In this document: one piece after another, positions 34,715 to 42,866 of the stretch
How positions within the stretch are numbered: the stretch's first letter is position 1
How the letters are laid out: each line of letters opens with the position of its first letter
Assembly (NCBI RefSeq): GCF_030269685.1
Contig: NZ_BSTT01000017.1
Coordinates: 1 to 64,000, forward strand
DNA length: 64,000 nucleotides
Reading direction: 5' to 3'
Source: Actinomycetospora sp. NBRC 106378
Lineage (GTDB): Bacteria; Actinomycetota; Actinomycetes; Mycobacteriales; Pseudonocardiaceae
The notes under the pieces: model-generated
The model's database searches: none
The model's input: only the letters and a program-made list of their open reading frames with translations
Told to the model about the DNA's origin: nothing
Program-made: the position numbers and the translations under genes

Positions 34715-35332
34715 GTGACCAGCTCCCCCGTCCGCGCTCGACGGTCCCCCGCGGACAAGTTCGAGGACCGCCGGCGGGAGCTCGCGGACGCCGCGCTGCT
34801 GACCCTCGCCGAGCTCGGGTACGCCCGGACGAGCCTGCGCACGATCGCGGAGAACACGTCGTTCTCGCACGGCGTCCTGCACTACTACTTCCGCGACAAG
34901 GTCGAGCTGATCACCTACTGCGTGCAGCGCTACAAGGTCGCCTGCGTGCAGCGCTACGACGCCGTCGTCTCCGGCGCCGACACCGCAGACGGGCTCGCCG
35001 CGGCCTGCGGCGAGGGGCTCGCCGCGACCTTGCGCGAGGACGCGGTCCTGCACCGGCTCTGGTACGACCTGCGGGCCCAGGCCCTGTTCGAGCCGGCGTT
35101 CCGCGCCGACGTCGCCGAGATCGACGACAGCCTGCAGGCGATGATCTGGCGGGTGGTGACCGGCTACGCCGAGCTGGGCGGACGCGCCCCCACGGTGACG
35201 TCCGCGTTCGCGTACGCGCTCTTCGACGGGCTGTTCGGCCAGGCCCTCGCCCGGCATCTCGACGGCGCGCAGGACGCGGCCGACGACCTGCGGACCGGGG
35301 CGCAGGACCTGCTGCCACGCCTGTTCGTCTGA
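34715..35332 (+). CDS. TetR family regulator divergent from acyl-CoA ligase
   Basis: 205 residues. The N-terminal HTH region (LRTIAENTSFSHGVLHYYFRDKVELI) matches the TetR DNA-binding domain; the rest is a helical ligand-binding domain ending in LRTGAQDLLPRLFV. The GTG follows a TATCGT box by 6 bases. Its promoter faces the ligase/SDR operon across 130 bases, so it probably represses that operon and itself, with an acyl-CoA or related compound as effector. This is inferred from arrangement only. Confidence 0.88.
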   Translation: MTSSPVRARRSPADKFEDRRRELADAALLTLAELGYARTSLRTIAENTSFSHGVLHYYFRDKVELITYCVQRYKVACVQRYDAVVSGADTADGLAAACGEGLAATLREDAVLHRLWYDLRAQALFEPAFRADVAEIDDSLQAMIWRVVTGYAELGGRAPTVTSAFAYALFDGLFGQALARHLDGAQDAADDLRTGAQDLLPRLFV

Positions 35333-35430
35333 CGGCGGGACCGGCGGCGTCCAGCGTCGCCGTGGTCGGCGATCGACACCCGCGGTGTGGACGGGCATGG
35401 AACACGTCGCACACGGGGTAGGCACCTGCG

Positions 35431-36192
35431 ATGGCGTCCAGACCGGAGCGCTCCACGCGCGAACACGTGAGCCAGGAGACCGTCGAGCGGGTCGGGGCCG
35501 ACCTCGCGCGCACGCTCGACGCGGCGGCCCGCCGACTGCTCGAACGCGGCGAGGAGGAAGGGGTCGACCACACCCTCGAGCTGGTCGTGCGCGGGGCGGT
35601 CCAGACCGTCCCGCATGTCGACGACGCCGGGATCTCGCTGGTCATGAGCGATCGGAAGATCGAGTCGCACGCCCCGAGCACCGGTCGCGTCAACGACCTC
35701 GACCGGCTGCAGGACCAGCTCGGCGAGGGTCCGTGCCTCGACTCGATCGGTCAGGAGCAGCGGATCGTCGTCGACGACATGGCGGCCGCCACCGACCGGT
35801 GGCCCCGCTTCGCCGCCGCGGCCGCCGAGCGCGGCGTCGGATCGCTCATGTCCTTCCAGCTCTTCGCCGAGAACGGCAGCGCCGGCGCGCTGAACCTGTA
35901 CGCGTCGCGTCCGCACGTGTTCGACGAGAGCACCGCCGACGCGGGACGGCTGTTCGCCGCCCAGGCCGCGCTCCTGCTCCACGGCGCCCAGCGCGTCCAG
36001 GGCCTGCACGCCGCCCTGGCGAGCCGCGACGTCATCGGTCAGGCCAAGGGGATCCTCATGGAGCGCTTCGGCGTCGGGCAGGCGCGGGCCTTCTCGATGC
36101 TCGTCGAGTCCTCGCAGAGCACGAACCTGAAACTGGCGAAGGTCGCGGAGTGGCTCGTCGGCGAGGCGGAGCGGAGGGGCGCCGCGGGCTGA
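35431..36192 (+). CDS. GAF-ANTAR RNA-binding antiterminator regulator, second copy
   Basis: 253 residues. A GAF domain (LGEGPCLDSIGQEQRIVVDD) is followed by an ANTAR domain (RDVIGQAKGILMERFGVGQA). It shares the layout of the protein at 13552. A TAGGCA-like box sits 6 bases before the ATG; GTG 35467 is an alternative start. Neighbouring genes do not form an obvious target operon. It is followed on the opposite strand by a repeat-rich secreted or membrane protein. Confidence 0.88.
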   Translation: MASRPERSTREHVSQETVERVGADLARTLDAAARRLLERGEEEGVDHTLELVVRGAVQTVPHVDDAGISLVMSDRKIESHAPSTGRVNDLDRLQDQLGEGPCLDSIGQEQRIVVDDMAAATDRWPRFAAAAAERGVGSLMSFQLFAENGSAGALNLYASRPHVFDESTADAGRLFAAQAALLLHGAQRVQGLHAALASRDVIGQAKGILMERFGVGQARAFSMLVESSQSTNLKLAKVAEWLVGEAERRGAAG

Positions 36193-36220
36193 ACCACCCG
36201 GCGCCCAGCCCCACCACCGA

Positions 36221-37318
36221 TCAGGACCGGCCGGCCGGCACGCGCTCGACGACCATGGTGTCCGCGTCGCCGTACGCGTACTCGCCCTCGGCGTACGGGT
36301 CGCCCTCGGCGTACGGGTCGGTGATGCGCTCGACGAAGGCGGTCTCGGCGAACGCGGACTCCGGCAGCGCCGACTCGAACGCGGTCGGCTCGAAGGCGGT
36401 CGGCTCGAAGGCGGTCGGCTCGAAGGCGGTCGGCTCGAAGGCGGTCGGCTCGGCCGGGACCGGGGCGAACGGGGCGGGGCGCACGGCGGCGACCTGCGTC
36501 GCGTCGTCCTCGAGGACGGGCGCCGCGTGCCGACCCGCGTCCGCCACGACCGGTGCGGACGTCGGCCCGGGCTCCGGCGCCGGACCCGCGGGCGGCTGCT
36601 CCGCGGTCATCCGGCGGTGCAGCATCCGGTAGCGGATCGCCGCGGCCGCCGCCGCGCCGACGCCGAGCGCGCCCAGCACGAGCGGGACGTCCGAGCCGTC
36701 GTCACCGGTGTCCGGCCGGCCCACGGCGGTCCGGTCGACCGCGGTCGAGGGATCGGCGGCCGGAGCCGGAGCGACCACCCCGGGCATCGTGCCGAGGCCC
36801 GCGGGCGGGGCGAGCGGTGCGCTGGGGAGCGACGAGCCGAGCAGGGAGGGCGCCGTCGCGGCCGGGGCCGTCGCGAGGGACCGGGGCGCCGCGACCGGCG
36901 GAGCGACGGGGGCGACCGGCGGGGCGACGGCGCGCGGCGCGGTGGCGGCCGGCGCAACGGGGGCCACCGGGGCCACGGGCGCGACGGGGTACGCGGCGGC
37001 GGGAGCGGGCGCGGCGACCGGACGCGCCACGGCGTTGACGCGGACCTGGCAGAGCACGCCGGCCTGCCACACCTGCGTGGACGGCGACCGCTCGGTGACG
37101 TTCACGGTGTAGGGCTTGCCGGTCCGCGAGCTGATCCGCACCTGGTCGCCGGGGCTGGCGGTGACGGTGTCGCCGCAGGCCGCCGGGATGACCTGCCCCT
37201 GCGCGGCCGGCGCGGGCGCGGGCGCGGCGAGGGCCGCGGCGGCGCCGCCGAGCAGTCCCGCCGTGACGGAGCCCGCGATGACGAGGTTGCGGGCGATCCC
37301 GCGTGCCGGGACGGACAT
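36221..37318 (-). CDS. Secreted/membrane protein with Pro/Ala-rich region and PTAFE repeats
   Basis: 365 residues. A signal peptide (NLVIAGSVTAGLLGGAAAALA) precedes a small domain with two Cys (AACGDTV, LCQVRVN), likely disulphide-linked outside the cell. A long Pro/Ala/Val-rich spacer follows, then one membrane helix (VPLVLGALGVGAAAAAAI) and an acidic cytoplasmic tail. The tail contains five tandem PTAFE units and a repeated DPYAEG pair. No named family. It could be a surface anchor with a repeat-containing intracellular tail. It is convergent with the second GAF-ANTAR gene. Confidence 0.75.
   Translation of the reverse strand: MSVPARGIARNLVIAGSVTAGLLGGAAAALAAPAPAPAAQGQVIPAACGDTVTASPGDQVRISSRTGKPYTVNVTERSPSTQVWQAGVLCQVRVNAVARPVAAPAPAAAYPVAPVAPVAPVAPAATAPRAVAPPVAPVAPPVAAPRSLATAPAATAPSLLGSSLPSAPLAPPAGLGTMPGVVAPAPAADPSTAVDRTAVGRPDTGDDGSDVPLVLGALGVGAAAAAAIRYRMLHRRMTAEQPPAGPAPEPGPTSAPVVADAGRHAAPVLEDDATQVAAVRPAPFAPVPAEPTAFEPTAFEPTAFEPTAFEPTAFESALPESAFAETAFVERITDPYAEGDPYAEGEYAYGDADTMVVERVPAGRS
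36376..36450. repeat. Five tandem 15-bp units (PTAFE repeat)
   Basis: Five 15-base units, CGAAGGCGGTCGGCT or one-base variant (first unit CGAACG), lie head to tail and in frame in the minus-strand gene. They code the PTAFE repeats, so length changes would keep the frame. Confidence 0.9.
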
Positions 37319-37438
37319 GCCGAACCTCCCACTCCTGCGGCGCCGCTGCCGCGTCGACGACCAGTGACCGGTGCAACGACGCTGCATCCTCCGGGTGACG
37401 GCGGGAAACGTGCGTCCGTCGTACGGCACCATCGCGGT

Positions 37439-37708
37439 ATGTGCCGCAACATCCGGGTCCTGCACAACTTCGAGCCCCCGGCCACCGAGGACGAGGTGCA
37501 CGAGGCCGCCCTGCAGTTCGTCCGCAAGATCAGCGGGGCGGCCCGTCCGTCGAAGGCGAACGAGGCGGCGTTCGCGCGCGCGGTCGCCGACATCACGGCG
37601 AGCACCCGGACCCTGCTCGACGAGCTGGTCACCACCGCCCCGGCGAAGGACCGCGAGGTCGAGGCGGCCAAGGCGCGCGAGCGGTCCCGCGAGCGCTACG
37701 GGCGCTGA
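37439..37708 (+). CDS. DUF2277 family small protein
   Basis: 89 residues, beginning with MCRNIRVLHNFEPPATEDEV, the conserved DUF2277 opening that includes Cys2, Arg3 and Asn4. The rest is a helical region with a basic tail. Function is unknown, although the Cys at position 2 and its conservation suggest metal or nucleotide binding. It is convergent with the EutC gene with 7 bases between stops. Promoter near 37422 (TACGGC) is too weak to call. Confidence 0.85.
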   Translation: MCRNIRVLHNFEPPATEDEVHEAALQFVRKISGAARPSKANEAAFARAVADITASTRTLLDELVTTAPAKDREVEAAKARERSRERYGR

Positions 37709-37715
37709 CCCGGCG

Positions 37716-38453
37716 TCAGGACGGTTCCTCCGCCGAGGGCAGTGCCGGGTCCGCCTTGAGGGCGGTGCCCGAGAGCTTCAGCCGCCGGGCCTCGGCCATG
37801 AGCATCGCCAGCGTGTCCGCCGCGGGGGCGTAGTCGACGCCGTAGGGCGGGCGGATGTTCGACAGGCAGTTGCGTTCGGAGTCGCGGCGACCGCGGCGGG
37901 CGTCGTAGGTGAAGTACGCGCCGAGGCTGTCGGTCGAGCTCATCCCGGGGCGCTCCCCGATGAGCACGAGGACGCTGCGGGCCCCGATCGCGGTGGCGAT
38001 CTCGTCCCCCAGCGCGACGCGGGCCTGGGTGGCCACGACGACGGGTGCCACCCGCCACCCGTCGAGCCGCGCGAGGATCTCGCGCAGCATCGGGACGGCG
38101 TGGCGGCGGATCGCGAGCGGGGAGAGGCCGTCGCCGACCACGAGGGCGAGGTCGTACTCCCCCGCCGGCAGCTCGGTGTCCGGCGCCAGCCGACGGCCCT
38201 GGTCGGGACGCTGCAGGTAGCGCGAGCGGTCGGGGGCGCTGCTCGCCACGCGGCACACCCCCACGCCGAGCTCACGCTCGATCTCGGCGGCGAGGGCGTC
38301 GGCGTCGAGCGGGTCGTGCACGGCGTCCCGGGCGGCGGCGTGCGCCTGGCGCAGCGTCAGCAGGTGCGCGGTCGGCATGGCGTCGCCGGCGCGCCCCAAC
38401 GCCACCCGGGCCCGGGTGGCCTGCCGGAGGGCGTCGAGCGGATCGGGGCTCAT
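37716..38453 (-). CDS. eutC: Ethanolamine ammonia-lyase small subunit EutC
   Basis: 245 residues. EutC joins EutB to make adenosylcobalamin-dependent ethanolamine ammonia-lyase, which converts ethanolamine to acetaldehyde and ammonia. Characteristic stretches include ARVALGRAGDAMPTAHLLTL, LALVVGDGLSPLAI, RSVLVLIGERPGMSS and ERNCLSNIRPPYG. The ATG overlaps the EutB stop by four bases (ATGA). Order in transcription is permease, EutB, EutC. No microcompartment genes are seen, so the pathway is probably of the simple actinobacterial type. Confidence 0.95.
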   Translation of the reverse strand: MSPDPLDALRQATRARVALGRAGDAMPTAHLLTLRQAHAAARDAVHDPLDADALAAEIERELGVGVCRVASSAPDRSRYLQRPDQGRRLAPDTELPAGEYDLALVVGDGLSPLAIRRHAVPMLREILARLDGWRVAPVVVATQARVALGDEIATAIGARSVLVLIGERPGMSSTDSLGAYFTYDARRGRRDSERNCLSNIRPPYGVDYAPAADTLAMLMAEARRLKLSGTALKADPALPSAEEPS

Positions 38454-39829
38454 CGCAGACCCGCCGTCAGGACCCGGAGGCTGGACGCGTCCGCGGAGAG
38501 CTCCCGCACCCGGCCGTCGGCAGTCATCATGTCCATCCGCGCGAGCCAGTCGGCGAACTCCGGGGCGGGCCGCAGGCCGAGCGTCTGCCGGGCGTAGAGC
38601 GCGTCGTGGAACGACAGCGACTGGTAGTGCAGCATCACGTCGTCCCCGCCGGGCACGCAGATGACGAACGGGCAGCCGGCGGCGCCGAGCAGGGTGAGCA
38701 GGACGTCGGTGTCGTCGGCGTCGGCCTCGGCGTGGTTCGTGTAGCAGACGTCGACGCCCATCGGGAGGCCGAGCAGCTTGCCGCAGAAGTGGTCCTCCAG
38801 CCCCGCGCGGAGGATCTGCTTGCCGTCGAAGAGGTACTCCGGGCCGATGAACCCGACGACGGTGTTCACGAGCAGCGGGTCGAACGCGCGCGCCACCGCG
38901 TAGGCCCGGACCTCGAGCGTCTGCTGGTCGACGCCGTGGTGGGCGTCGGCGGAGAGCGCCGAGCCCTGCCCCGTCTCGAAGTACATGCACTGCGTACCGA
39001 CCGTGCCGCGGCCCAGCGCGAGCGCGCCCTCGTGCGCCTCGCGCAGGAGCGCCAGGGTCACCCCGAACCCGTCGTTCGCGGCCTCGGTGCCGGCGATCGA
39101 CTGGAACACCAGGTCCACCGGGGCGCCGCGCTCAAGGATCTGCAGGGTGGTGGTGACGTGGGCGAGCACGCAGCCCTGGGTGGGGATGTCGTAGCGCTGC
39201 CGGACGTCGTCGATGAGCCGCAGCAGGTCGATCGCGCGCTGCGGCGAGTCGGTGGCCGGGTTGATGCCGATGACCGCGTCGCCGCAGCCGTGGAGCAGGC
39301 CGTCGACGATGGCCGCGCTGACGCCGAGCGCGTCGTCGGTCGGGTCGTTGGGCTGCAGCCGCGTGGCGAGCGTGCCGGGGAGGCCGATCGTCGAGCGGAA
39401 CGCGGTGACGACCGGGGTGCGCCGGGCCACCGAGATCAGGTCCTGGACGCGCATGAGCTTGCTCGTCGCGGCCACCATCTCGGGGGTGAGCCCGTCGCGC
39501 AGGACGGTCGTGTCGGTCTCCGGGCGCAGCAGGTGCTCCCGGAACTCCCCGACCGTCATCGCCGCGACCGGCGCGAACGCGGCCGCGTCGTGGGTGTCGA
39601 CGATCAGGCGGGTGACCTCGTCGTCCTCGTAGGGCACGACGTGCTCGTCGAGGAACGTCGTCAACGGCAGGTCGGCGAGCAGCCACTGCGCCGCGACCCG
39701 CTCCTGCTCCGAGGCCGCCGCGACGCCGGCCAGCGCGTCCCCGGAGCGCTCCGGGGTCGCGGCGGCGAGCAGGGCCTTCAGGTCGGCGAACTCGTAGGTG
39801 TGGCCGGACAGCGTGATCCGACGGGTCAC
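38450..39829 (-). CDS. eutB: Ethanolamine ammonia-lyase large subunit EutB
   Basis: 459 residues. EutB carries the substrate and cobalamin site of the lyase. Conserved segments include LMRVQDLISVARRTPVVTAF, DAVIGINPATDSPQRA, GTQCMYFETGQGSALSADAH and HADADDTD-like acidic loop. GTG at 39829 is the chosen start: with the frameshift in the permease accounted for, it overlaps the permease stop by four bases (GTGA). Length matches known EutB. Confidence 0.95.
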   Translation of the reverse strand: MTRRITLSGHTYEFADLKALLAAATPERSGDALAGVAAASEQERVAAQWLLADLPLTTFLDEHVVPYEDDEVTRLIVDTHDAAAFAPVAAMTVGEFREHLLRPETDTTVLRDGLTPEMVAATSKLMRVQDLISVARRTPVVTAFRSTIGLPGTLATRLQPNDPTDDALGVSAAIVDGLLHGCGDAVIGINPATDSPQRAIDLLRLIDDVRQRYDIPTQGCVLAHVTTTLQILERGAPVDLVFQSIAGTEAANDGFGVTLALLREAHEGALALGRGTVGTQCMYFETGQGSALSADAHHGVDQQTLEVRAYAVARAFDPLLVNTVVGFIGPEYLFDGKQILRAGLEDHFCGKLLGLPMGVDVCYTNHAEADADDTDVLLTLLGAAGCPFVICVPGGDDVMLHYQSLSFHDALYARQTLGLRPAPEFADWLARMDMMTADGRVRELSADASSLRVLTAGLR

Positions 39830-41234
39830 GTCAGGGCCTCCTCGGCGGCGGCGAGCGCGGCGAACTCCTCGTCGGGCGCGGAGGCGACGAGGTGGTGGCG
39901 GGAGTACAGGCCGAACCACGCCAGCAAGAGCGCGAACGCCCCGAGGGCGCACAGGGCGGCGACCGTGTCGACCAGGAAGGTGGCGACCACCGCGACGGCG
40001 GCGACGACGAGCGCGAAGCCGGTGGTGACACGCCGCCCGGCGTGCGGTACGGACGGGGCATGTCCGGCTCGCGGCGGCGCAGCACGATGTGGCTGACCAT
40101 CATGAGCACGTAGCTCAGGGCCGCGCCGAACACCGCCATGTTGAGCAGTGTGGCGCCCTCGCCGGTGAAGGTGAGCAGGAAACCGATCACACCGGGGACG
40201 ATCAGCGCGAGCGCCGGGGCCTTGCGGGAGTTCGTCACCGAGAGCACCCGCGGCAGGTATCCGGCCCGGGAGAGCGCGAACGTCTGGCGCGAGTAGGCGT
40301 AGATGATCGAGAAGAAGCTCGCGACCAAACCGGCCAGTCCGATGTAGTTGACGACGGTGGCCGCCACCCCGGTGCCCAGCGCCTCGACGAGCGGGTTCCC
40401 CGACGCCGAGAGCGCAGCGGCGCCGATCGCGCCCGTCGACAGGACCAGCACCGCCGCTCCGGTGACCACCAGGACGAGCATGCTCACGACGATGCCTCGC
40501 GGCACGTCGCGGCGCGGGTCGCGCGCCTCCTCGGCCGCGAGCGGCACACCCTCCACCGCGAGGAAGAACCAGATCGCGAACGGCACCGCCGACCACACAC
40601 CGAGCAGGCCGAACGGCAGTGCGGCACTCGCCCCGACGGCGTCGGTGACGGGGATGTCGACGAGGTTGGCCGGGTCGAACAGCGGGACCGCCGCGATCGC
40701 GAAGACGACCAGCCCCACCACCGCGACCGCGGTGATCACGAACATGACCTTGAGCGCCTCGCCGGCCCCGGACAGGTGGATGCCGACGAAGATCGCGTAC
40801 GCCGCGAGGTAGACCCACCAGCCGTCGCTGATGCCGAACAGCTGCAGGGACTCCACGTAGGCGCCGATGAAGGTGGCGATCGCGGCCGGGGCGATCGAGT
40901 ACTCGATGAGGATCGCCGTCCCGGTCGCGTACCCGCCCCACGGCCCCAGCGCCCGTCGCGCGAAGGTGTAGCCGCCACCCGCCGTCGTGAGGGCGCTGGA
41001 GAGCTCGGCCATCCCGAGCACCATCGCGAAGTACATGGCGGCGATGACGACGCCCGCGATCGCGAGGCCCCCGAACCCGCCCTCGGCGAGCCCGAAGTTC
41101 CACCCCGAGTAGTCACCGGAGATCACGTAGCTGACGCCGAGCCCGGCGAGCAGCACCCATCCCGCCGCGCCGCGGCGCAGCTGCCGCTTCGCGAGGTAGT
41201 CGTCCGCGCCCGGGCCCGTCTCGGTGGTGGTCAT
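39826..41234 (-). CDS. eat: Ethanolamine permease (APC superfamily) with apparent frameshift
   Basis: APC-type transporter of about 468 residues and 12 helices, starting at ATG 41234. The body is convincing (GWVLLAGLGVSYVISGDYSGW, FAIWFFLAVEGVPLAAEEAR). Near 40035-40045 the frame slips: after PYRTPGG the reading frame gives a Ser/Pro/Arg-rich tail ending at 39831, whereas the other frame continues with a normal last pair of helices (VTTGFALVVAAVAVVATFLV) and ends at 39826, overlapping eutB by GTGA. I infer a one-base deletion or sequencing error in a GC run, and give the corrected extent here. Confidence 0.85.
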
Positions 41235-41379
41235 CGCCGGCTCCGTCTCCTCGGGGCCGGACCGGTGCCGGCGGTGCGACGACCGTAGGAACCCGGCGCG
41301 CGGGCGAGAAGCACTCTCGTGTAAATCCCGGCGAAAACTCCGATCCGGACACGGCGGTCGGGGGAACGGGCACGGCCTG

Positions 41380-41434
41380 TGGCAGGAAAGCGTCGTTGCT
41401 GTCGTCCAGTGGCAGCGACGACGCGTTCCTGCCG
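41380..41434. repeat. Long palindromic repeat, copy 1 (imperfect)
   Basis: A 24-base left arm from 41380 (TGGCAGGAAAGCGTCGTTGC and onward) pairs with 41411-41434 around a 7-base loop; four positions differ, two of them G-U-tolerant. The left arm is identical over 24 bases to copy 2 at 63861. It lies between the divergent permease and GntR genes. Confidence 0.85.
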
Positions 41435-41454
41435 CGGACCGGGTGGCAAATGAC

Positions 41455-41484
41455 CTGACCTTTGGAGCCCGGCCAATGTAGGGT
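41455..41484 (+). promoter_or_regulatory. GntR gene promoter, leaderless-type
   Basis: CTGACC (41455-41460) and TAGGGT (41479-41484) are 18 bases apart, and TAGGGT ends 7 bases before the GTG at 41492. The region also has TGACC and GGTCA half-sites that could bind the regulator. Confidence 0.45.
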
Positions 41485-41491
41485 CAATCGG

Positions 41492-42274
41492 GTGGCAGCG
41501 ACCCTGCTGGACCGGTCGGACGGCGCTCCGCTGTGGTCGCAGCTGCAGGACGACCTGTTGCGCCGGATCGGCGACGGGGAGTTCGACCGGCGGTTCCCCG
41601 GCGAGCTGGCCCTGGTGCAGGAGTACGCGGTCAGCCGGAACACCGTGCGGCAGGCGCTCGCGCAGCTGCGGGCCGACGGCGTCGTCACCGCCGGGCGGGG
41701 TCGTCCCCCGCGCGTGGACCGGCAGGCGGGCCGCCCGGAGATCCCCTCCTCCGTCGGCGCCGCGTCGACGCTCTTCGACGTCGTCGAGCGCACCGGGCGT
41801 GTCCGGACCAGCGTGGTGCGCGCCCTCGTCCGGACCTCCGACGGCGTGGTCGCCGCCCGGCTCGGGCTCGAGGAGTCCACGCCGCTGCTGCACCTCGAGC
41901 GGCTCCGGTACGCCGACGACGAGCCGTTGGCCTGGGACCGGGTGTGGCTGCCGTACGACCTCGCGGCGCCGCTCCTCGGCCGCGACCTCAGCCGGACCGC
42001 CCTCGACGACGAGCTCGAGCGCTGTGCCGGGATCCGGATCGACGAGGGCCGGGAACGGATCCGGATCGCCCTGGCCGATCGCGTCCGGGCGCAGCTGCTC
42101 GGCATCGCACCCGGGGACCCCGTCTTCCACATCGAGCGCACAGGCGCGCACCGCGGCGAGCTCGTGGAGTGGCGGCAGACCGTCATCCGCGGGGACCGCT
42201 TCAGCCTGACCGCCGACTTCGGCACCGCACGCGCGTGGCAGCTCGCCCCCCGCGCCGTCGTGGCGACCGCGTAG
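41492..42274 (+). CDS. GntR/UTRA family transcriptional regulator
   Basis: 260 residues. The N-terminal winged helix (LVQEYAVSRNTVRQALAQLR) is followed by a UTRA-type ligand domain with GDPVFHIERTGAHRGE. GTG 41492 was chosen because TAGGGT lies 7 bases upstream, giving a leaderless message; the upstream TTG is less likely. It is divergent from the ethanolamine permease/eutBC operon and is the likely regulator of it. The NodA-like gene begins 10 bases after its stop, so the two may share a message. Confidence 0.88.
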   Translation: MAATLLDRSDGAPLWSQLQDDLLRRIGDGEFDRRFPGELALVQEYAVSRNTVRQALAQLRADGVVTAGRGRPPRVDRQAGRPEIPSSVGAASTLFDVVERTGRVRTSVVRALVRTSDGVVAARLGLEESTPLLHLERLRYADDEPLAWDRVWLPYDLAAPLLGRDLSRTALDDELERCAGIRIDEGRERIRIALADRVRAQLLGIAPGDPVFHIERTGAHRGELVEWRQTVIRGDRFSLTADFGTARAWQLAPRAVVATA

Positions 42275-42284
42275 GAGAGGCAGC

Positions 42285-42866
42285 GTGCACCCCGACCCCG
42301 CCGCGTCGACCTCGACGAGGACGCCGCCCGCCTGGCAGCGGACGTGGGAGACCCATCTGCGGCCGCACGACCACGACGTCATCAGCACCCTGCTCGCCCA
42401 CAGTTACGCGAGCTCGGCCACGGTGTTCACCCCCGGCCACAGCTGGGCCGGCGCCCGCCCCGAGCTGCGGGTCCTCGGCCACGTCCGCGACGAGATCGTG
42501 GCGCACGCCGGCGTGATCCGCCGCTTCCTGCGCTCCCCCGCCGGTGCCCAGCTGGTCGGCGACGTCGGGCTGGTGGCCGTCCACCCCGGGCACCAGGGCG
42601 AGGGACTCGGTGCCGCCCTCATGGCCGAGGTCCGGCGGGCACTCGTCGAGCTCGCGGTGCCGCACGGGTTCCTCACGTGCGCCCCGGAGCTGCGGCCGTT
42701 CTACGAGCGCTCCGGGTGGGTCGCGCTGGCCGACACCGACCTCTGCTCGATCGGCATCGACCACCGCCTCGAGCACGACCGGCGCAACGGGATGGTGCTC
42801 CCGGTCCTCGCCCCGCTCGACGAGTGGCCGGCCGGGCCGTTGGAGCGCAACGGCCAGGAGATCTGA
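42285..42866 (+). CDS. NodA-like N-acyltransferase
   Basis: 193 residues, close to the roughly 196 of rhizobial NodA. Matching blocks are SWAGARPELR (53-62), HAGVIRRFLR (74-83), a VGDVGLVAVHPGHQGEGLG acetyltransferase-type acyl-CoA-like turn, the LAVPHGFLTC-like stretch (123-132), and the C-terminal EWPAGPLERNGQEI. NodA transfers a fatty acyl chain to the free amine of a chitooligosaccharide. The substrate here is unknown. A GGAGAGG box precedes the GTG. The 3' end overlaps the convergent fusion gene by 166 bases. Confidence 0.8.
   Translation: MHPDPAASTSTRTPPAWQRTWETHLRPHDHDVISTLLAHSYASSATVFTPGHSWAGARPELRVLGHVRDEIVAHAGVIRRFLRSPAGAQLVGDVGLVAVHPGHQGEGLGAALMAEVRRALVELAVPHGFLTCAPELRPFYERSGWVALADTDLCSIGIDHRLEHDRRNGMVLPVLAPLDEWPAGPLERNGQEI

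Noticed and set aside
36376-36450. Tandem repeats considered as a CRISPR array
   Set aside because: The units are contiguous without spacers, in frame and code PTAFE repeats.
41462-41491. Upstream TTG start for the GntR gene
   Set aside because: The -10-like TAGGGT overlaps it, and the GTG at 41492 gives the expected GntR N-terminus.
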